Assembly: GCA_934130105.1 (NCBI GenBank)
Contig: CAKOXL010000001.1
Location: 1 to 64,000, forward strand
Length of the DNA stretch: 64,000 bases
Reading direction: 5' to 3'
Source: an uncultured Bacilli bacterium
Lineage (GTDB): Bacteria > Bacillota_I > Bacilli_A > RF39 > UBA660
How positions within the stretch are numbered: the stretch's first letter is position 1; every line of letters begins with the position of its first letter. Position numbers and translations under genes: made by a program. This document shows, in pieces, positions 1 through 8,852 of the stretch. The notes under the pieces are model-generated. The model was not told the origin of the DNA, ran no database searches, and worked only from the letters and a program-made list of their open reading frames with translations.

Positions 1-3000
1 AGAGGAACAGATGAAGCAGGAAACGTTAAAGAAGTATCAGAAGATATTTATATATTAGATCTTGATATGCCAGCACAGCCAAAAATACATGCTGGAAGTG
101 GCTATCCAGTCTTAACGGAATATGGGGTTAAACTCGGTGCGGATAGTTACATAGAATATGATAATAGAGATGATATAACTAACTATTACTCATTAGATGA
201 TGGAAAAACATGGGAAATCTATACAAAACCTCTATCTCATGATAATAGCACTATAATGGCTAAAAGTGTTAAGAACGATTCTGGTTTAACAGTAACATCA
301 AAAGAATCTATAACTATACCAAGTGGTGCACTACCAAAAGAAGCATATGATGGTGATGAAAGTACTGGTGTAAGTTTATCTACAAATGGTGGAACAGTAT
401 TAACATATTATTTAAGCATAGATAGTAATATGCAGGGTAAGAATTTACGAATGTTAGCTTATAGAAATAGTACATATGCATACGGTGTGAGACTAATATA
501 TTATGATGAAAACAATAATTCGATACTTACAACACCATATTATTATTATGAAGTAACATTAACTATACCAAATAATGCTGTAAAAGCTGCAGTACAGTTA
601 GGTACAAATTCTGCATCTAACTCAAAAATATCGGCATTATACGAAATAGGACCGGCTACAACACCTCAATTAACTAATACTAATTATTATCCAACATTAA
701 CAGAATATGGTGTTAATCCAGGATATACCGAAGTGACACTAAACTATTTTTCAACTAGTGTAAATAGATTATACAGAATAGATGGCGGAGATTGGAAAGA
801 CTACCAAAATCAGCCGATAAGGTTAAAAATTAACCAAAAAATAGAAGCTAAAGGTATAGATAAATATAACAAGGAAACTTCAATAATAAGTTACACAGCT
901 GCACTATCAAGTGATGCACTACCAAAAGAAGCATATGATGGTGATGAAAGTACTGGTGTAAGTTTATCTACAAATGGTGGAACAGTATTAACATATTATT
1001 TAAGCATAGATAGTAATATGCAGGGTAAGAATTTACGAATGTTAGCTTATAGAAATAGTACATATGCATACGGTGTGAGACTAATATATTATGATGAAAA
1101 CAATAATTCGATACTTACAACACCATATTATTATTATGAAGTAACATTAGCCATACCAAATAATGCGGTAAAAGCCGCAGTACAGTTAGGTACAAATTCT
1201 GCATCTAACTCAAAAATATCGACATTATACGAAATAGGACCGGCCACAACACCTCAATTAACTAATACTAATTATTATCCACAATTAACTAGTAATGGTA
1301 TAGAAGAATATTATAATTTAGTAACAATAAATTATTTATCTTATTTACCAAAGAAATTATATTCACTAGATAATGGAGCAACATGGAATGAATATAAAGA
1401 ACCATTTAGGGTTAATGATGGCACTAAAATATTAGCTAAAGGAATAAATAGTAATCAAGAAGAAACAGATATAGCTTCTTATACAGTTAGTATATCAAGT
1501 GATAACATGGATAAAGAAGCATTTGATAATAATAAAGAAACAATAGTAACAATACCAGCTAATTCAAATAAAGTATTTACTGTATCTAATGAACTAATTA
1601 ATAAAGACATAAGATTCTTCTTTGGTGATAATATTTCAGCTAGTGCTAATATTAAATTATATGATGTTGATAATAACGAAATAGAAACTATAACTATTAT
1701 TAATTCAATAACAGTATTTAGATTACCAGAAAAATGTTATAAGATAGTTGTAAATAGTGGAAGTAGTGCATTAACTGTTAAAGAAATAAACGTAAGAGAA
1801 GTAAGTCTTGATGATACTAATAATAATAATCCAATTATAGAAATAGATGATGTTTCTTGGACTACAACTAAAACAGTAATAATAACTTACCCAGAGGGAT
1901 ATAAAAATGAATATAGCCTAGATTTAGGAGAGAGTTGGATAGAATATTTATCCCCAATAACTGTGGAAAAAGAAAGTGTAGTAATAGCAAGAAGTGTTGA
2001 TAACGATAAAATAGTAGCAAGTAGTAGCTTTAAAATTACGAAAGTAGATAATGAAGAACCAACAGTTAGTGTGGAAATACCAGATGAAATTGTTGAAAAA
2101 ACAGGATATAACTTACCAACTTCATATACAGTAGGAAAAAGCGGAGGAAGTGCAAGTTGTAAAATAGGTGATGATATAGTTACAACAACAAAAGACTTAG
2201 AAGTAGGAGAATATGAAATTATATGTACTGTAACATCAACTACTGGAAAAACAAGTACTATTTCTAAAAATCTTAGTGTTATTGAAACGGTTGAAGAATC
2301 CTTTAACTATACAGGAAGTGAACAAACATTTATTGTACCAGTAACTGGTAAATACAAACTAGAAACTTGGGGCGCACAAGGTGGATCGTATAATGAAACA
2401 TATCGCGGTGGATATGGTGCATACTCAACCGGTATAATTTCACTAACAAAAAATGAAACAATATATATAAATATTGGTGGAAAAGGATCATTTACAGCAA
2501 GTTCTAGTATTACTATTCCTGGTGGCTATAATGGTGGTGGTATAGCAGTATCAGGTACTGATAATAGACAAGGATCAGGTGGTGGTGCAACTCATATTGC
2601 AACTAAAAGTGGTGTCTTATCAAAGCTAGAAAGCTATAAGGGTGTTTTAAATTCAAGTACAAACTGCTATGAGTCGACTGAAATTATAATGGTAGCCGCT
2701 GGTGGAGGCGGTTCAGTACACTGGTATAATAATTCATCAACCAATTATTCATATGGACGTGGTGGAGATGCCGGTGGTTATATTGGAAATAATGGATACA
2801 CGGTATACAAATTGAATTCATCAACATTCTTACGTAATGGTTTAGGCGGAAGTCAAACTAAGGCTGGATTAATGGGAGCAGCTAAGGCTAGTTGGGCTTA
2901 TTCAGATACTTATACTAGTGCATCATTTGGTGCCGGTGGATACTCTACTACTAATGGTTATAATGGTGGTGGAGCTGGTTTCTATGGTGGTGGAAATGGA

Positions 3001-3201
3001 GCAGAAGTTGGAGCTGGTGGAGGTTCATCATATATAGCTAATCCACTTTTAACAGATAAAGCTATGTACTGTTATAACTGCCAAGAATCAACTGAAGAAC
3101 AAACTAAAACTATTTCAACTACATGTACTAGTGAAACACCAACTGCAAACTGCAGTAAACAAGGAAATGGTTATGCTAAGATTACCTATGTAGGAGAGTA
3201 G
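1..3201 (+). CDS. Large secreted repeat protein, 3' part only (glycine-rich C-terminal domain)
   Basis: The frame is open from base 1, so the gene begins before the window; the ATG at 67 is internal. At least 1066 residues are visible. They hold chitobiase/Fn3-associated-like modules (patterns such as 'YSLDNGATWNEY' followed by 'ILAKGI'), alternating with a roughly 125-residue beta-rich module present as two nearly identical copies (bases 319-693 and 907-1281) and a third diverged copy from about 1495. An HYR/Ig-like segment follows (about 2050-2290). The last 300 residues are a glycine-rich domain ('GAQGGSYN', many GGG/GGA runs) resembling the Gly-rich domain of gut Firmicutes surface proteins. 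There is no LPXTG or C-terminal membrane helix, so attachment is not explained. Ligand unknown. A shared terminator follows at 3214-3286. Confidence 0.75.
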   Translation, partial: RGTDEAGNVKEVSEDIYILDLDMPAQPKIHAGSGYPVLTEYGVKLGADSYIEYDNRDDITNYYSLDDGKTWEIYTKPLSHDNSTIMAKSVKNDSGLTVTSKESITIPSGALPKEAYDGDESTGVSLSTNGGTVLTYYLSIDSNMQGKNLRMLAYRNSTYAYGVRLIYYDENNNSILTTPYYYYEVTLTIPNNAVKAAVQLGTNSASNSKISALYEIGPATTPQLTNTNYYPTLTEYGVNPGYTEVTLNYFSTSVNRLYRIDGGDWKDYQNQPIRLKINQKIEAKGIDKYNKETSIISYTAALSSDALPKEAYDGDESTGVSLSTNGGTVLTYYLSIDSNMQGKNLRMLAYRNSTYAYGVRLIYYDENNNSILTTPYYYYEVTLAIPNNAVKAAVQLGTNSASNSKISTLYEIGPATTPQLTNTNYYPQLTSNGIEEYYNLVTINYLSYLPKKLYSLDNGATWNEYKEPFRVNDGTKILAKGINSNQEETDIASYTVSISSDNMDKEAFDNNKETIVTIPANSNKVFTVSNELINKDIRFFFGDNISASANIKLYDVDNNEIETITIINSITVFRLPEKCYKIVVNSGSSALTVKEINVREVSLDDTNNNNPIIEIDDVSWTTTKTVIITYPEGYKNEYSLDLGESWIEYLSPITVEKESVVIARSVDNDKIVASSSFKITKVDNEEPTVSVEIPDEIVEKTGYNLPTSYTVGKSGGSASCKIGDDIVTTTKDLEVGEYEIICTVTSTTGKTSTISKNLSVIETVEESFNYTGSEQTFIVPVTGKYKLETWGAQGGSYNETYRGGYGAYSTGIISLTKNETIYINIGGKGSFTASSSITIPGGYNGGGIAVSGTDNRQGSGGGATHIATKSGVLSKLESYKGVLNSSTNCYESTEIIMVAAGGGGSVHWYNNSSTNYSYGRGGDAGGYIGNNGYTVYKLNSSTFLRNGLGGSQTKAGLMGAAKASWAYSDTYTSASFGAGGYSTTNGYNGGGAGFYGGGNGAEVGAGGGSSYIANPLLTDKAMYCYNCQESTEEQTKTISTTCTSETPTANCSKQGNGYAKITYVGE
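319..693 (+). repeat. Intragenic long direct repeat, copy 1
   Basis: About 375 bases nearly identical to 907-1281, offset by exactly 588 bases (196 codons). Only a handful of substitutions are visible, several silent, which suggests recent duplication or gene conversion. Confidence 0.9.
907..1281 (+). repeat. Intragenic long direct repeat, copy 2
   Basis: Second copy of the 125-residue module. It differs from copy 1 at a few positions, for example 'gccatacc' for 'actatacc' and 'gcggtaaaagccgc' for 'gctgtaaaagctgc'. Confidence 0.9.
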
Positions 3202-3213
3202 TAATAATTACCA

Positions 3214-3286
3214 AAAAAAGATAACTTAAGTAAATTAGTCATGATTTTATTTAGAACCAGACTATTACTGAAGCTATCTTTTTATT
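3214..3286. terminator. Bidirectional terminator shared by convergent genes
   Basis: A run 'AAAAAAGATAaCTT' with 'AGTAA' and 'TAGTC' pairs with 'GACTATTACT' and 'AAGcTATCTTTTT', giving a long stem with few mismatches and a loop around 3241-3258. A-run on one side and T-run on the other let it serve both strands. The cysE stop codon (3274-3276) lies inside the stem. Confidence 0.8.
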
Positions 3287-3777
3287 TTTCCAGGTACTCC
3301 TACTACTGTTTTATTATCACAAACATCCTTTAATATAACGGCATTGGCACCAATTTTAACATTGTTACCAATCTTAATATTACCAAGTACTTTGGCTCCA
3401 CTTCCTATAAACACATGATTACCAATAGTAGGATGTCTCTTTCCCGTTTCTTTTCCTGTTCCGCCTAGTGTAACACCATGAAAAATAGTAACATAATCGC
3501 CGATGATAGCAGTTTCACCAATTACTACTCCAGTACCATGATCTATAAAAAGACACCTACCAATAGTGGCGCCTGGATGAATTTCTATTCCCGTCTTTCT
3601 TTTTAATCTTTCTGATATATATCTAGAAATAAAAAAGCATTTATGTTTATAAAAATAATGTGCTATCCTATAATATATTTGGGCTTTAAAACTAGAACAT
3701 AAAATAGCTTCAAACACCGAATGAATCGACGGATCGTTTTTCTTAATAATAGAAATTTGTTCTAGTATGAATTTCAT
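3274..3777 (-). CDS. cysE: Serine O-acetyltransferase
   Basis: Transfers acetyl from acetyl-CoA to L-serine, the first step of cysteine synthesis. The 167-residue protein has an alpha-helical N-terminal segment and a left-handed beta-helix of hexapeptide repeats, with the family's '[13 protein letters not shown]' stretch (catalytic Asp-His) and '[10 protein letters not shown]', ending in '[10 protein letters not shown]'. This is the short bacterial form. A GTG at 3786 is in frame, but it lies within the ribosome site AGGTG; the ATG at 3777 is correctly spaced behind it and is chosen. The gene is alone, without cysK beside it, and faces the surface-protein gene. Confidence 0.9.
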   Translation of the reverse strand: MKFILEQISIIKKNDPSIHSVFEAILCSSFKAQIYYRIAHYFYKHKCFFISRYISERLKRKTGIEIHPGATIGRCLFIDHGTGVVIGETAIIGDYVTIFHGVTLGGTGKETGKRHPTIGNHVFIGSGAKVLGNIKIGNNVKIGANAVILKDVCDNKTVVGVPGKIKR

Positions 3778-3935
3778 ATTAATCACCTAATATAATTTAT
3801 GAACCATTAAATTATTTGCGTGTTACATAAGCATGCTTTTAATAAATTTAAAGATGATTATTAAGTAATTACTCATTACTACTATTATTTTTTCAAAATT
3901 TATGTTAAAATAACTTCATCTTAAGGAGGTATATT

Positions 3936-5243
3936 ATGAGTTTGCCAACTGTTGCTTTAGTAGGAAGTCCCAATGTTGGAAAAAGTACTTTATTTAACCG
4001 TTTAGTAGGTAGTAAAGTATCAATTATTGAGGATATTCCTGGTGTTACTAGAGATAGAATTTATAGTGAAGTTAATTATAAAAATTATAAGTTTTACTTA
4101 ATTGATACTGGTGGAATAGATATCAGTAATGAATTATTTAATGATGAGATCAAAGTTCAAGCTGAAATAGCTATTGAAGAAGCTGATATCGTTGTTTTTA
4201 TAGTTGATGGTAAAGAAGGAATCACAGAAAATGATAAAGTAGTTAGAAATATGCTTAGAAAAAGTGGCAAAAAAGTAATAGTAGCCATTAATAAAACTGA
4301 TTCTAAAGAAAGTTATAACCATCAATATGATTTTTATGAATTAGGTTTTGATAACTATATTTTAATTAGTGCCGAACATAATACAGGAATATACGAGTTA
4401 CTTGATATGATAACTTGTGATTTTAATGAGTATAATTATGAAGTAGAAGATACAAGATTAAAGTTTTCTGTAATAGGTAGACCTAATGTCGGAAAAAGTA
4501 GCTTAATTAATGCTCTTCTTAATGAAGAAAGAGTAATTGTTTCTAATAATGCAGGTACTACAAGAGATGCCGTTGATACTGTTATGAAGTATAATGGTGA
4601 AGAGTTTGTTTTAATTGATACTGCTGGAATGAGAAAAAAAGGAAAAGTATTTGAATCAATTGAAAAATATAGTTTGCTTCGTAGTTTAAAAGCAATTGAT
4701 AGAAGTGATTTATGCTTACTTGTAATAAATGCCGAAGAGGGTATTATTGAGCATGACAAACATATAGCAGGCTATGCACTAGAAAAAGGTAAAGGTTTAA
4801 TTATAGTAGTAAATAAATGGGATACAGTAAAAGATGCAAATACTAAAGAATATGAAAAGATTGTTCGTAGCGAATTTCAATTTTTAAGTTATGCACCAAT
4901 CGTTTATCTATCTGCACTAACTAAAAAAAGAATTCACACTTTAATGCCAGAGGTACTAAAAGTAGCCCAAAATATTAACCGTGAAGTTAAGACAAGTGTT
5001 TTAAACGAAGTTATTACTGATGCGTATACGTTAAATTTACCGCCATCATATAAAGGCAAAAGATTAAAAATATATTTTACTAATCAATCTGGAACCAAAC
5101 CACCTAAATTTACTTTCCATGTAAATAATAAAGGTTTAGTTCATTTCTCTTATGAAAGATACTTAGAAAATAAATTAAGAGAAAACTTTGACTTTGAAGG
5201 AACACCAATTATTCTTCAGTTTAAAAATAGAGGTGAAGAATAG
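3936..5243 (+). CDS. der: Ribosome biogenesis GTPase Der (EngA)
   Basis: Essential tandem-GTPase needed for 50S subunit maturation. Two complete G domains are visible: 'GSPNVGKST' (about residue 10), 'DTGG', 'NKTD', then 'GRPNVGKSS' (about 180), 'DTAGM', 'NKWD', followed by the C-terminal KH-like domain with 'LPPSYKGKRLKIYF'. At 435 residues it has the usual length. The ribosome site AAGGAGG precedes the ATG. In Bacilli der lies just upstream of spoIVA and hup, and the same order is kept here with small genes in between. Confidence 0.97.
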   Translation: MSLPTVALVGSPNVGKSTLFNRLVGSKVSIIEDIPGVTRDRIYSEVNYKNYKFYLIDTGGIDISNELFNDEIKVQAEIAIEEADIVVFIVDGKEGITENDKVVRNMLRKSGKKVIVAINKTDSKESYNHQYDFYELGFDNYILISAEHNTGIYELLDMITCDFNEYNYEVEDTRLKFSVIGRPNVGKSSLINALLNEERVIVSNNAGTTRDAVDTVMKYNGEEFVLIDTAGMRKKGKVFESIEKYSLLRSLKAIDRSDLCLLVINAEEGIIEHDKHIAGYALEKGKGLIIVVNKWDTVKDANTKEYEKIVRSEFQFLSYAPIVYLSALTKKRIHTLMPEVLKVAQNINREVKTSVLNEVITDAYTLNLPPSYKGKRLKIYFTNQSGTKPPKFTFHVNNKGLVHFSYERYLENKLRENFDFEGTPIILQFKNRGEE

Positions 5244-5633
5244 GTGAATAAACAAGAACTATATCAAAAACGAGCAGATTTAATTATTGACTATATTTCC
5301 CAAATATTAGTATATGGTTCTAATACAAATGGTAATATTACTATTGATAAAAATGAATTTGATGATGGTAAATATTTAATCCTAACAGTAAGAGTCATCA
5401 AAAACAGTTATTTTAGATGGCATGATTTAGGAATATTAGCTAATGAAAGTTTAAGTTTTTATAAATTAGTACTAAATAATATTTTAGATAAATTTAACAA
5501 GTTTAATATAAGTTTTAATAAAAATAGTATTACTATTTCAAGTGATGTAAATAATAATAGCTTAGATATTTCTTTTAATATTACAAATAAGAAAGAAGAA
5601 AAATGGTTTCAAGATAGCAAAAATAAAAATTAG
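5244..5633 (+). CDS. Hypothetical protein downstream of der
   Basis: 129 residues starting with GTG immediately after the der stop codon, with AGAGGTG inside the end of der as ribosome site, so it is probably translated together with der. Composition is mixed alpha/beta with no signal peptide or membrane helix; the C-terminal third is Asn/Ser/Lys-rich. I do not recognise the family. A role near ribosome assembly is only suggested by position. Confidence 0.6.
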   Translation: MNKQELYQKRADLIIDYISQILVYGSNTNGNITIDKNEFDDGKYLILTVRVIKNSYFRWHDLGILANESLSFYKLVLNNILDKFNKFNISFNKNSITISSDVNNNSLDISFNITNKKEEKWFQDSKNKN

Positions 5634-5653
5634 TATTATAGTAGGAGGTATTT

Positions 5654-5842
5654 ATGGGCTGGTTTTTAGATAGGAAAGATCCTAAAACGGAATTAGAAGG
5701 GCTTGAAAAAGCACAACAAATTTTAGATGAAAGATATAAAAGAGGACAAGTAATTGACGCCGTTTATCAAAAACAGTGTTTAGAATTCCAAAAAAGAAGA
5801 GAAAAATACGAAAAAAGTCTAAAAAAACGAAATAAATTATAA
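5654..5842 (+). CDS. Small charged helical protein
   Basis: 62 residues behind a strong site (AGGAGG at 5642). It starts 'MGWFLDRKDPKTELEGLEKA' and is otherwise a single amphipathic, Lys/Glu-rich helix of the kind seen in short SHOCT-like proteins. No membrane segment or catalytic motif. It lies between the der pair and spoVIF, so it may belong to the der operon. Function unknown. Confidence 0.6.
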   Translation: MGWFLDRKDPKTELEGLEKAQQILDERYKRGQVIDAVYQKQCLEFQKRREKYEKSLKKRNKL

Positions 5843-5857
5843 AGTTAACATTGAAAG

Positions 5858-5891
5858 ACCTTTTACATATAATTATGTAGGAGGTTTTTTT
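5858..5891 (+). promoter_or_regulatory. Hairpin plus T-tract overlapping the spoVIF ribosome site
   Basis: 'ACCTTTTACATA' (5858-5869) pairs, with two G-U pairs, with 'TATGTAGGAGGT' (5874-5885) around a TAAT loop, and seven Ts run straight into the ATG at 5892. The 3' arm contains the GGAGG of the next gene. It can be the terminator of the der operon, a ribosome-site-hiding hairpin, or both. Confidence 0.55.
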
Positions 5892-6131
5892 ATGTTTAAT
5901 GATTCTTTTTTTAAAAAAGTAGAAAATAAATCTGGTGTTGATAAAAAAACAATTATGTCTTTAGCTAACAAACTACAACATTCTAATATGAAAGATGAGA
6001 CTGTGTTAAGAGACTTAGTTAAAGAAATAGGTGATTTAGCTGGCAAAGAAGTAAGCAAAGAAAAAGAAGATAAAATAGTTAATGCTATATTAAAGGATAA
6101 TGTTCCAAAAGATATTGATAAACTTATTTAA
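5892..6131 (+). CDS. spoVIF: Stage VI sporulation protein F
   Basis: 79 residues matching the SpoVIF family, which acts in the mother cell on assembly of late, GerE-dependent spore coat proteins in Bacillus. Recognisable features are the start 'MFNDSFFKKVENKSGVDK', 'SLANKLQHSNMKDE' and 'KEKEDKIVNAILKD', close to what I remember of the B. subtilis protein. The start follows GGAGG that lies inside a hairpin (5858-5891). Position among spoIVA and other sporulation genes supports the call. It implies that the organism completes coat maturation. Confidence 0.8.
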   Translation: MFNDSFFKKVENKSGVDKKTIMSLANKLQHSNMKDETVLRDLVKEIGDLAGKEVSKEKEDKIVNAILKDNVPKDIDKLI

Positions 6132-6202
6132 AATCACCCCTTTAGTATTGAATTATTTAAAAAATGTGATATAATAAGCAGTACTTAATGGAGGGGAGTA
6201 AA

Positions 6203-6661
6203 ATGTTTAAAGGTAGTCAAATATATTGTTATAATGGTCTATTTTTATCTGAAGAAGATATTGAAAGTTTACACATTCAACATGCTAATGGGATAGAATT
6301 TATAAAAGTATTACAAAATCACCATGATGTTTTTGGACTTAATGAGACATCAGTAGTAGATGTTGATAAAGATAAACTTTTAAACAGTTCCTTAACGTCT
6401 GCTGATGATTGTTTTTATATAATAAGAAACGGTTCATTAGTTATAGTTCCAATTAAGATTTGTTATACTATCGAAAAAGGTGGTATGATATTAGCAACAT
6501 ATAGTGAGAAAAATGTAAGAGATGCTAACCTTAAAATTGTTTTACAGTATGGTGTTAATTCAATAATAGATGATATGGCTAATTCACAGAATTTTATAAA
6601 TGAATTTGCAAAACAACAGAAAATAAAAAAATTATATAGAAGTTTGACATTCAATGTATAA
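6203..6661 (+). CDS. Hypothetical protein
   Basis: 152 residues from the ATG at 6203. An in-frame ATG at 6188 overlaps the ribosome site GGAGGGGAG and is therefore not the start. The protein is soluble, with a 'YIIRNGSLVIVPIKICYTIEKGG' like core cut into strands and a helical C-terminus. I do not recognise it. It is closed by a terminator (6672-6707), so it forms its own unit upstream of spoIVA. Confidence 0.6.
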   Translation: MFKGSQIYCYNGLFLSEEDIESLHIQHANGIEFIKVLQNHHDVFGLNETSVVDVDKDKLLNSSLTSADDCFYIIRNGSLVIVPIKICYTIEKGGMILATYSEKNVRDANLKIVLQYGVNSIIDDMANSQNFINEFAKQQKIKKLYRSLTFNV

Positions 6662-6671
6662 CACTATATTT

Positions 6672-6707
6672 ATAAGATATTTCGTTATTATGGAATATCT
6701 TTTTTTT
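6672..6707 (+). terminator. Rho-independent terminator
   Basis: 'AAGATATT' and 'AATATCTT' pair around a 12-base loop, followed by nine or more Ts. The 3' arm also supplies the -35-like GAATATC of a possible spoIVA promoter. Confidence 0.75.
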
Positions 6708-6720
6708 TGTTTCATATAGT
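6693..6720 (+). promoter_or_regulatory. Possible sigma-E promoter of spoIVA
   Basis: GAATATC (6693-6699) and CATATAGT (6713-6720) are 13 bases apart. They match most positions of the B. subtilis sigma-E elements (KMATATT and CATACAHT) at the accepted spacing. spoIVA is a classical sigma-E gene. The -35-like part sits in the terminator of the preceding gene. Confidence 0.45.
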
Positions 6721-6751
6721 TAAATGAAATAGAAAGTGAGTGTTATTATAT

Positions 6752-8227
6752 ATGGATAAGAATGAGATTATCAAAAATATTGCTCTTCGAACTGGTGGAG
6801 ATATATATTTAGGGGTAGTTGGAGCGGTTCGTACCGGGAAGAGTACCTTTATTAAAAAAGTAGTAGAAAATTTAATTGTTCCTAACATAGAAGATGAATA
6901 TGAAAGAAAAAGAGCCCTTGATGAAGTACCACAAAGTGCAGCAGGTAAAACAATTATGACAACAGAACCAAAGTTTGTACCAAATACAGCTGCCAAGGTA
7001 CAAATTGATGATTTTAGTTGTAATATACGTTTAATTGATTGCGTTGGATATTTAATTAATAATGCCAAAGGAGCAGAAGATGAAAATGGTCCAAGATTAG
7101 TAAAAACACCATGGTATGATGATCCAATCCCATTTAGTGAAGCAGCCGAAATAGGTACAGAAAAAGTAATTAAAGACCATTCAACAATTGGAATCGTAAT
7201 CACAACTGATGGCTCAATTGGTGAATTTGAAAGAAGCGACTATATCGAAGCAGAAACCAGAGTTATTCGTGAATTAAAAGAATTAGGTAAACCATTTATT
7301 GTAATAGTAAATTCAACCCATCCAACCCTTCCAGAAACAGAAAAAGTTTGTGAAAAAATAAAATCAGAATATGATATTCCAGTATTACCAATGAATATTG
7401 AAAATATGAATCAAAAAGATATGTATGATATATTAAGAGAAGCATTATATGAATTCCCAATTCTTGAAGTTAAGGTTAATATGCCAGAGTGGATAGCAAT
7501 ACTTAATTATAAAAATGAAATTAAAAAGCATTATATAGAAGCCATTCGTGAAAGTGTTGTTGAAGTTGATAAATTAAGAGATGTTGAAAAAATAACTAAA
7601 CATTTTGTGAAAGTTGAAGATATTTCAAAATCATACCTATCTGATATAGACCCCGCAACAGGAATTGTAACTATTAACTTAGAATCTCCTGCTGAATTAT
7701 ATAATCAAGTTTTAACTGATATTATAAAAATAGATGTTACTAATAAAGCCCAATTATTATCATTATTTCAAGACTTTAATGAAGCAAAACGTGAGTATGA
7801 TCAAATTAAATATGCTCTTAAAATGGTAAAACAAACAGGCTATGGAGTTGCATCACCTACATTAGATGATATGAAATTAGATACTCCAGAAATAACTAAG
7901 CAAGGTCCAAGATATGGTGTTAAATTAAGAGCAACTGCGCCATCAATTCATATGATTAGGGTTGATGTTAACTCAACATTTGAACCAATTATTGGTAGTG
8001 AAATGCAAAGTAAGGAATTAATAGATTATTTAATGAAAGATAAAGATAAAGATCCTAGTAGCATTTGGAAAAGTGAAATCTTTGGTAGAAGTTTAGATGT
8101 TATTGTACAAGAAGGTATACAATCAAAGATTAGTATGATGCCAGATAACATTCGTTTAAAACTTCAAAACACTTTAACCAAAATAGTAAATAAAGGTTCT
8201 AACAACATGATTGCATTCGTTTTATAA
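6752..8227 (+). CDS. spoIVA: Stage IV sporulation protein A (spore coat ATPase)
   Basis: SpoIVA is the ATP-hydrolysing cytoskeletal protein that forms the basement layer of the spore coat on the mother-cell side of the forespore. The 491-residue product has the family N-terminus 'TGGDIYLGVVGAVRTGKST' with the Walker A at residues 24-32, 'DEVPQSAAGKTIMTTEPKF', the 'DCVGY' Walker B region, 'EYDQIKYALKMVKQTGYG' and the conserved C-terminus 'NNMIAFVL'. Length is as in Bacillus (492). The ATG at 6752 aligns with the known N-terminus; the in-frame GTG at 6740 lies in the poor ribosome site AAAGTGAG. Confidence 0.97.
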   Translation: MDKNEIIKNIALRTGGDIYLGVVGAVRTGKSTFIKKVVENLIVPNIEDEYERKRALDEVPQSAAGKTIMTTEPKFVPNTAAKVQIDDFSCNIRLIDCVGYLINNAKGAEDENGPRLVKTPWYDDPIPFSEAAEIGTEKVIKDHSTIGIVITTDGSIGEFERSDYIEAETRVIRELKELGKPFIVIVNSTHPTLPETEKVCEKIKSEYDIPVLPMNIENMNQKDMYDILREALYEFPILEVKVNMPEWIAILNYKNEIKKHYIEAIRESVVEVDKLRDVEKITKHFVKVEDISKSYLSDIDPATGIVTINLESPAELYNQVLTDIIKIDVTNKAQLLSLFQDFNEAKREYDQIKYALKMVKQTGYGVASPTLDDMKLDTPEITKQGPRYGVKLRATAPSIHMIRVDVNSTFEPIIGSEMQSKELIDYLMKDKDKDPSSIWKSEIFGRSLDVIVQEGIQSKISMMPDNIRLKLQNTLTKIVNKGSNNMIAFVL

Positions 8228-8248
8228 GAAGAGAAATCTTCTTTTTTT
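8226..8248 (+). terminator. Terminator behind spoIVA
   Basis: Perfect seven-base stem 'AAGAAGA' / 'TCTTCTT' with a GAAA loop followed by a T-run, starting at the spoIVA stop codon. Confidence 0.75.
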
Positions 8249-8283
8249 CTTGTATTTATGATATAGTACTATTTGGTGATTGT

Positions 8284-8739
8284 ATGGATTTAAAGAAAGA
8301 AAAGTATATTATTTTAGAAATAATACCAACATCTATTAGAAAAGAAAATGGTGTTATTGTTCAGTTATCGGCCTTAAAACTTGATGGCCTTCGTTTAATT
8401 GATCGTTTTGATTATAGATTAAATGAAGAAAAAGTTCCACTTAAAGATTTTATTGATATGTGTAGTTATGATAAAGAATCTTTTAATTATGTTGATAGTA
8501 CTGATATTATTCTTGATGAGTTTAAAAAATGGATAGGAGATTATCCACTTTTAATAATTGATAACGAATATACTAAAAACTATTTAAAGGATATTGATAA
8601 TAATAAAGAATCTATATTTAAGTATTTAAATATCGAAAATGATGACTTAGCTATCGATAAAATTATATCAAAATATAACCTAGAACCAAGTAATTACATA
8701 GTTGACTTACTATACGAAGCAATTATTCAAGAAATTTAA
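8284..8739 (+). CDS. Hypothetical protein, possibly a degenerate DnaQ-like exonuclease fold
   Basis: 151 residues. The order of elements ('KYIILEIIPTSIRKENGVIV', 'LSALKLDGLRLIDRFDYRL', then 'FKKWIGDYPLLIIDNEYTKN') recalls the DEDDh exonuclease plan: first strand, 'ALK..G..ID.F', and 'LI.HN..FD'. The acidic residues expected in the first strand and the His/Asn of the later motif are absent, so it should be inactive as a nuclease if the resemblance is real. It stands alone between spoIVA and hup, with an ATG preceded by GGTGATTGT. The fold call is inference. Confidence 0.5.
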   Translation: MDLKKEKYIILEIIPTSIRKENGVIVQLSALKLDGLRLIDRFDYRLNEEKVPLKDFIDMCSYDKESFNYVDSTDIILDEFKKWIGDYPLLIIDNEYTKNYLKDIDNNKESIFKYLNIENDDLAIDKIISKYNLEPSNYIVDLLYEAIIQEI

Positions 8740-8769
8740 CCATTTATTTTATATTTTTACTTAAACTAG

Positions 8770-8824
8770 TTGATTTTATTGATATTTCATGCTATTCTTT
8801 AAATGTAAGCATAGTGTGTGCTTA
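8770..8824 (+). promoter_or_regulatory. Promoter of hup with downstream inverted repeat
   Basis: TTGATT (8770-8775) and TATTCT (8793-8798) have a 17-base spacer. Close behind, TAAGCA (8806-8811) and TGCTTA (8819-8824) form an inverted repeat at the presumed transcript start that could be an operator or a 5' hairpin. Confidence 0.5.
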
Positions 8825-8852
8825 AATAGAAAATTTATGGAGGTTATTTAAC

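Noticed and set aside
6712..7203. 163-codon antisense frame in spoIVA
   Set aside because: Shadow of a strongly conserved gene; no ribosome site or known domain.
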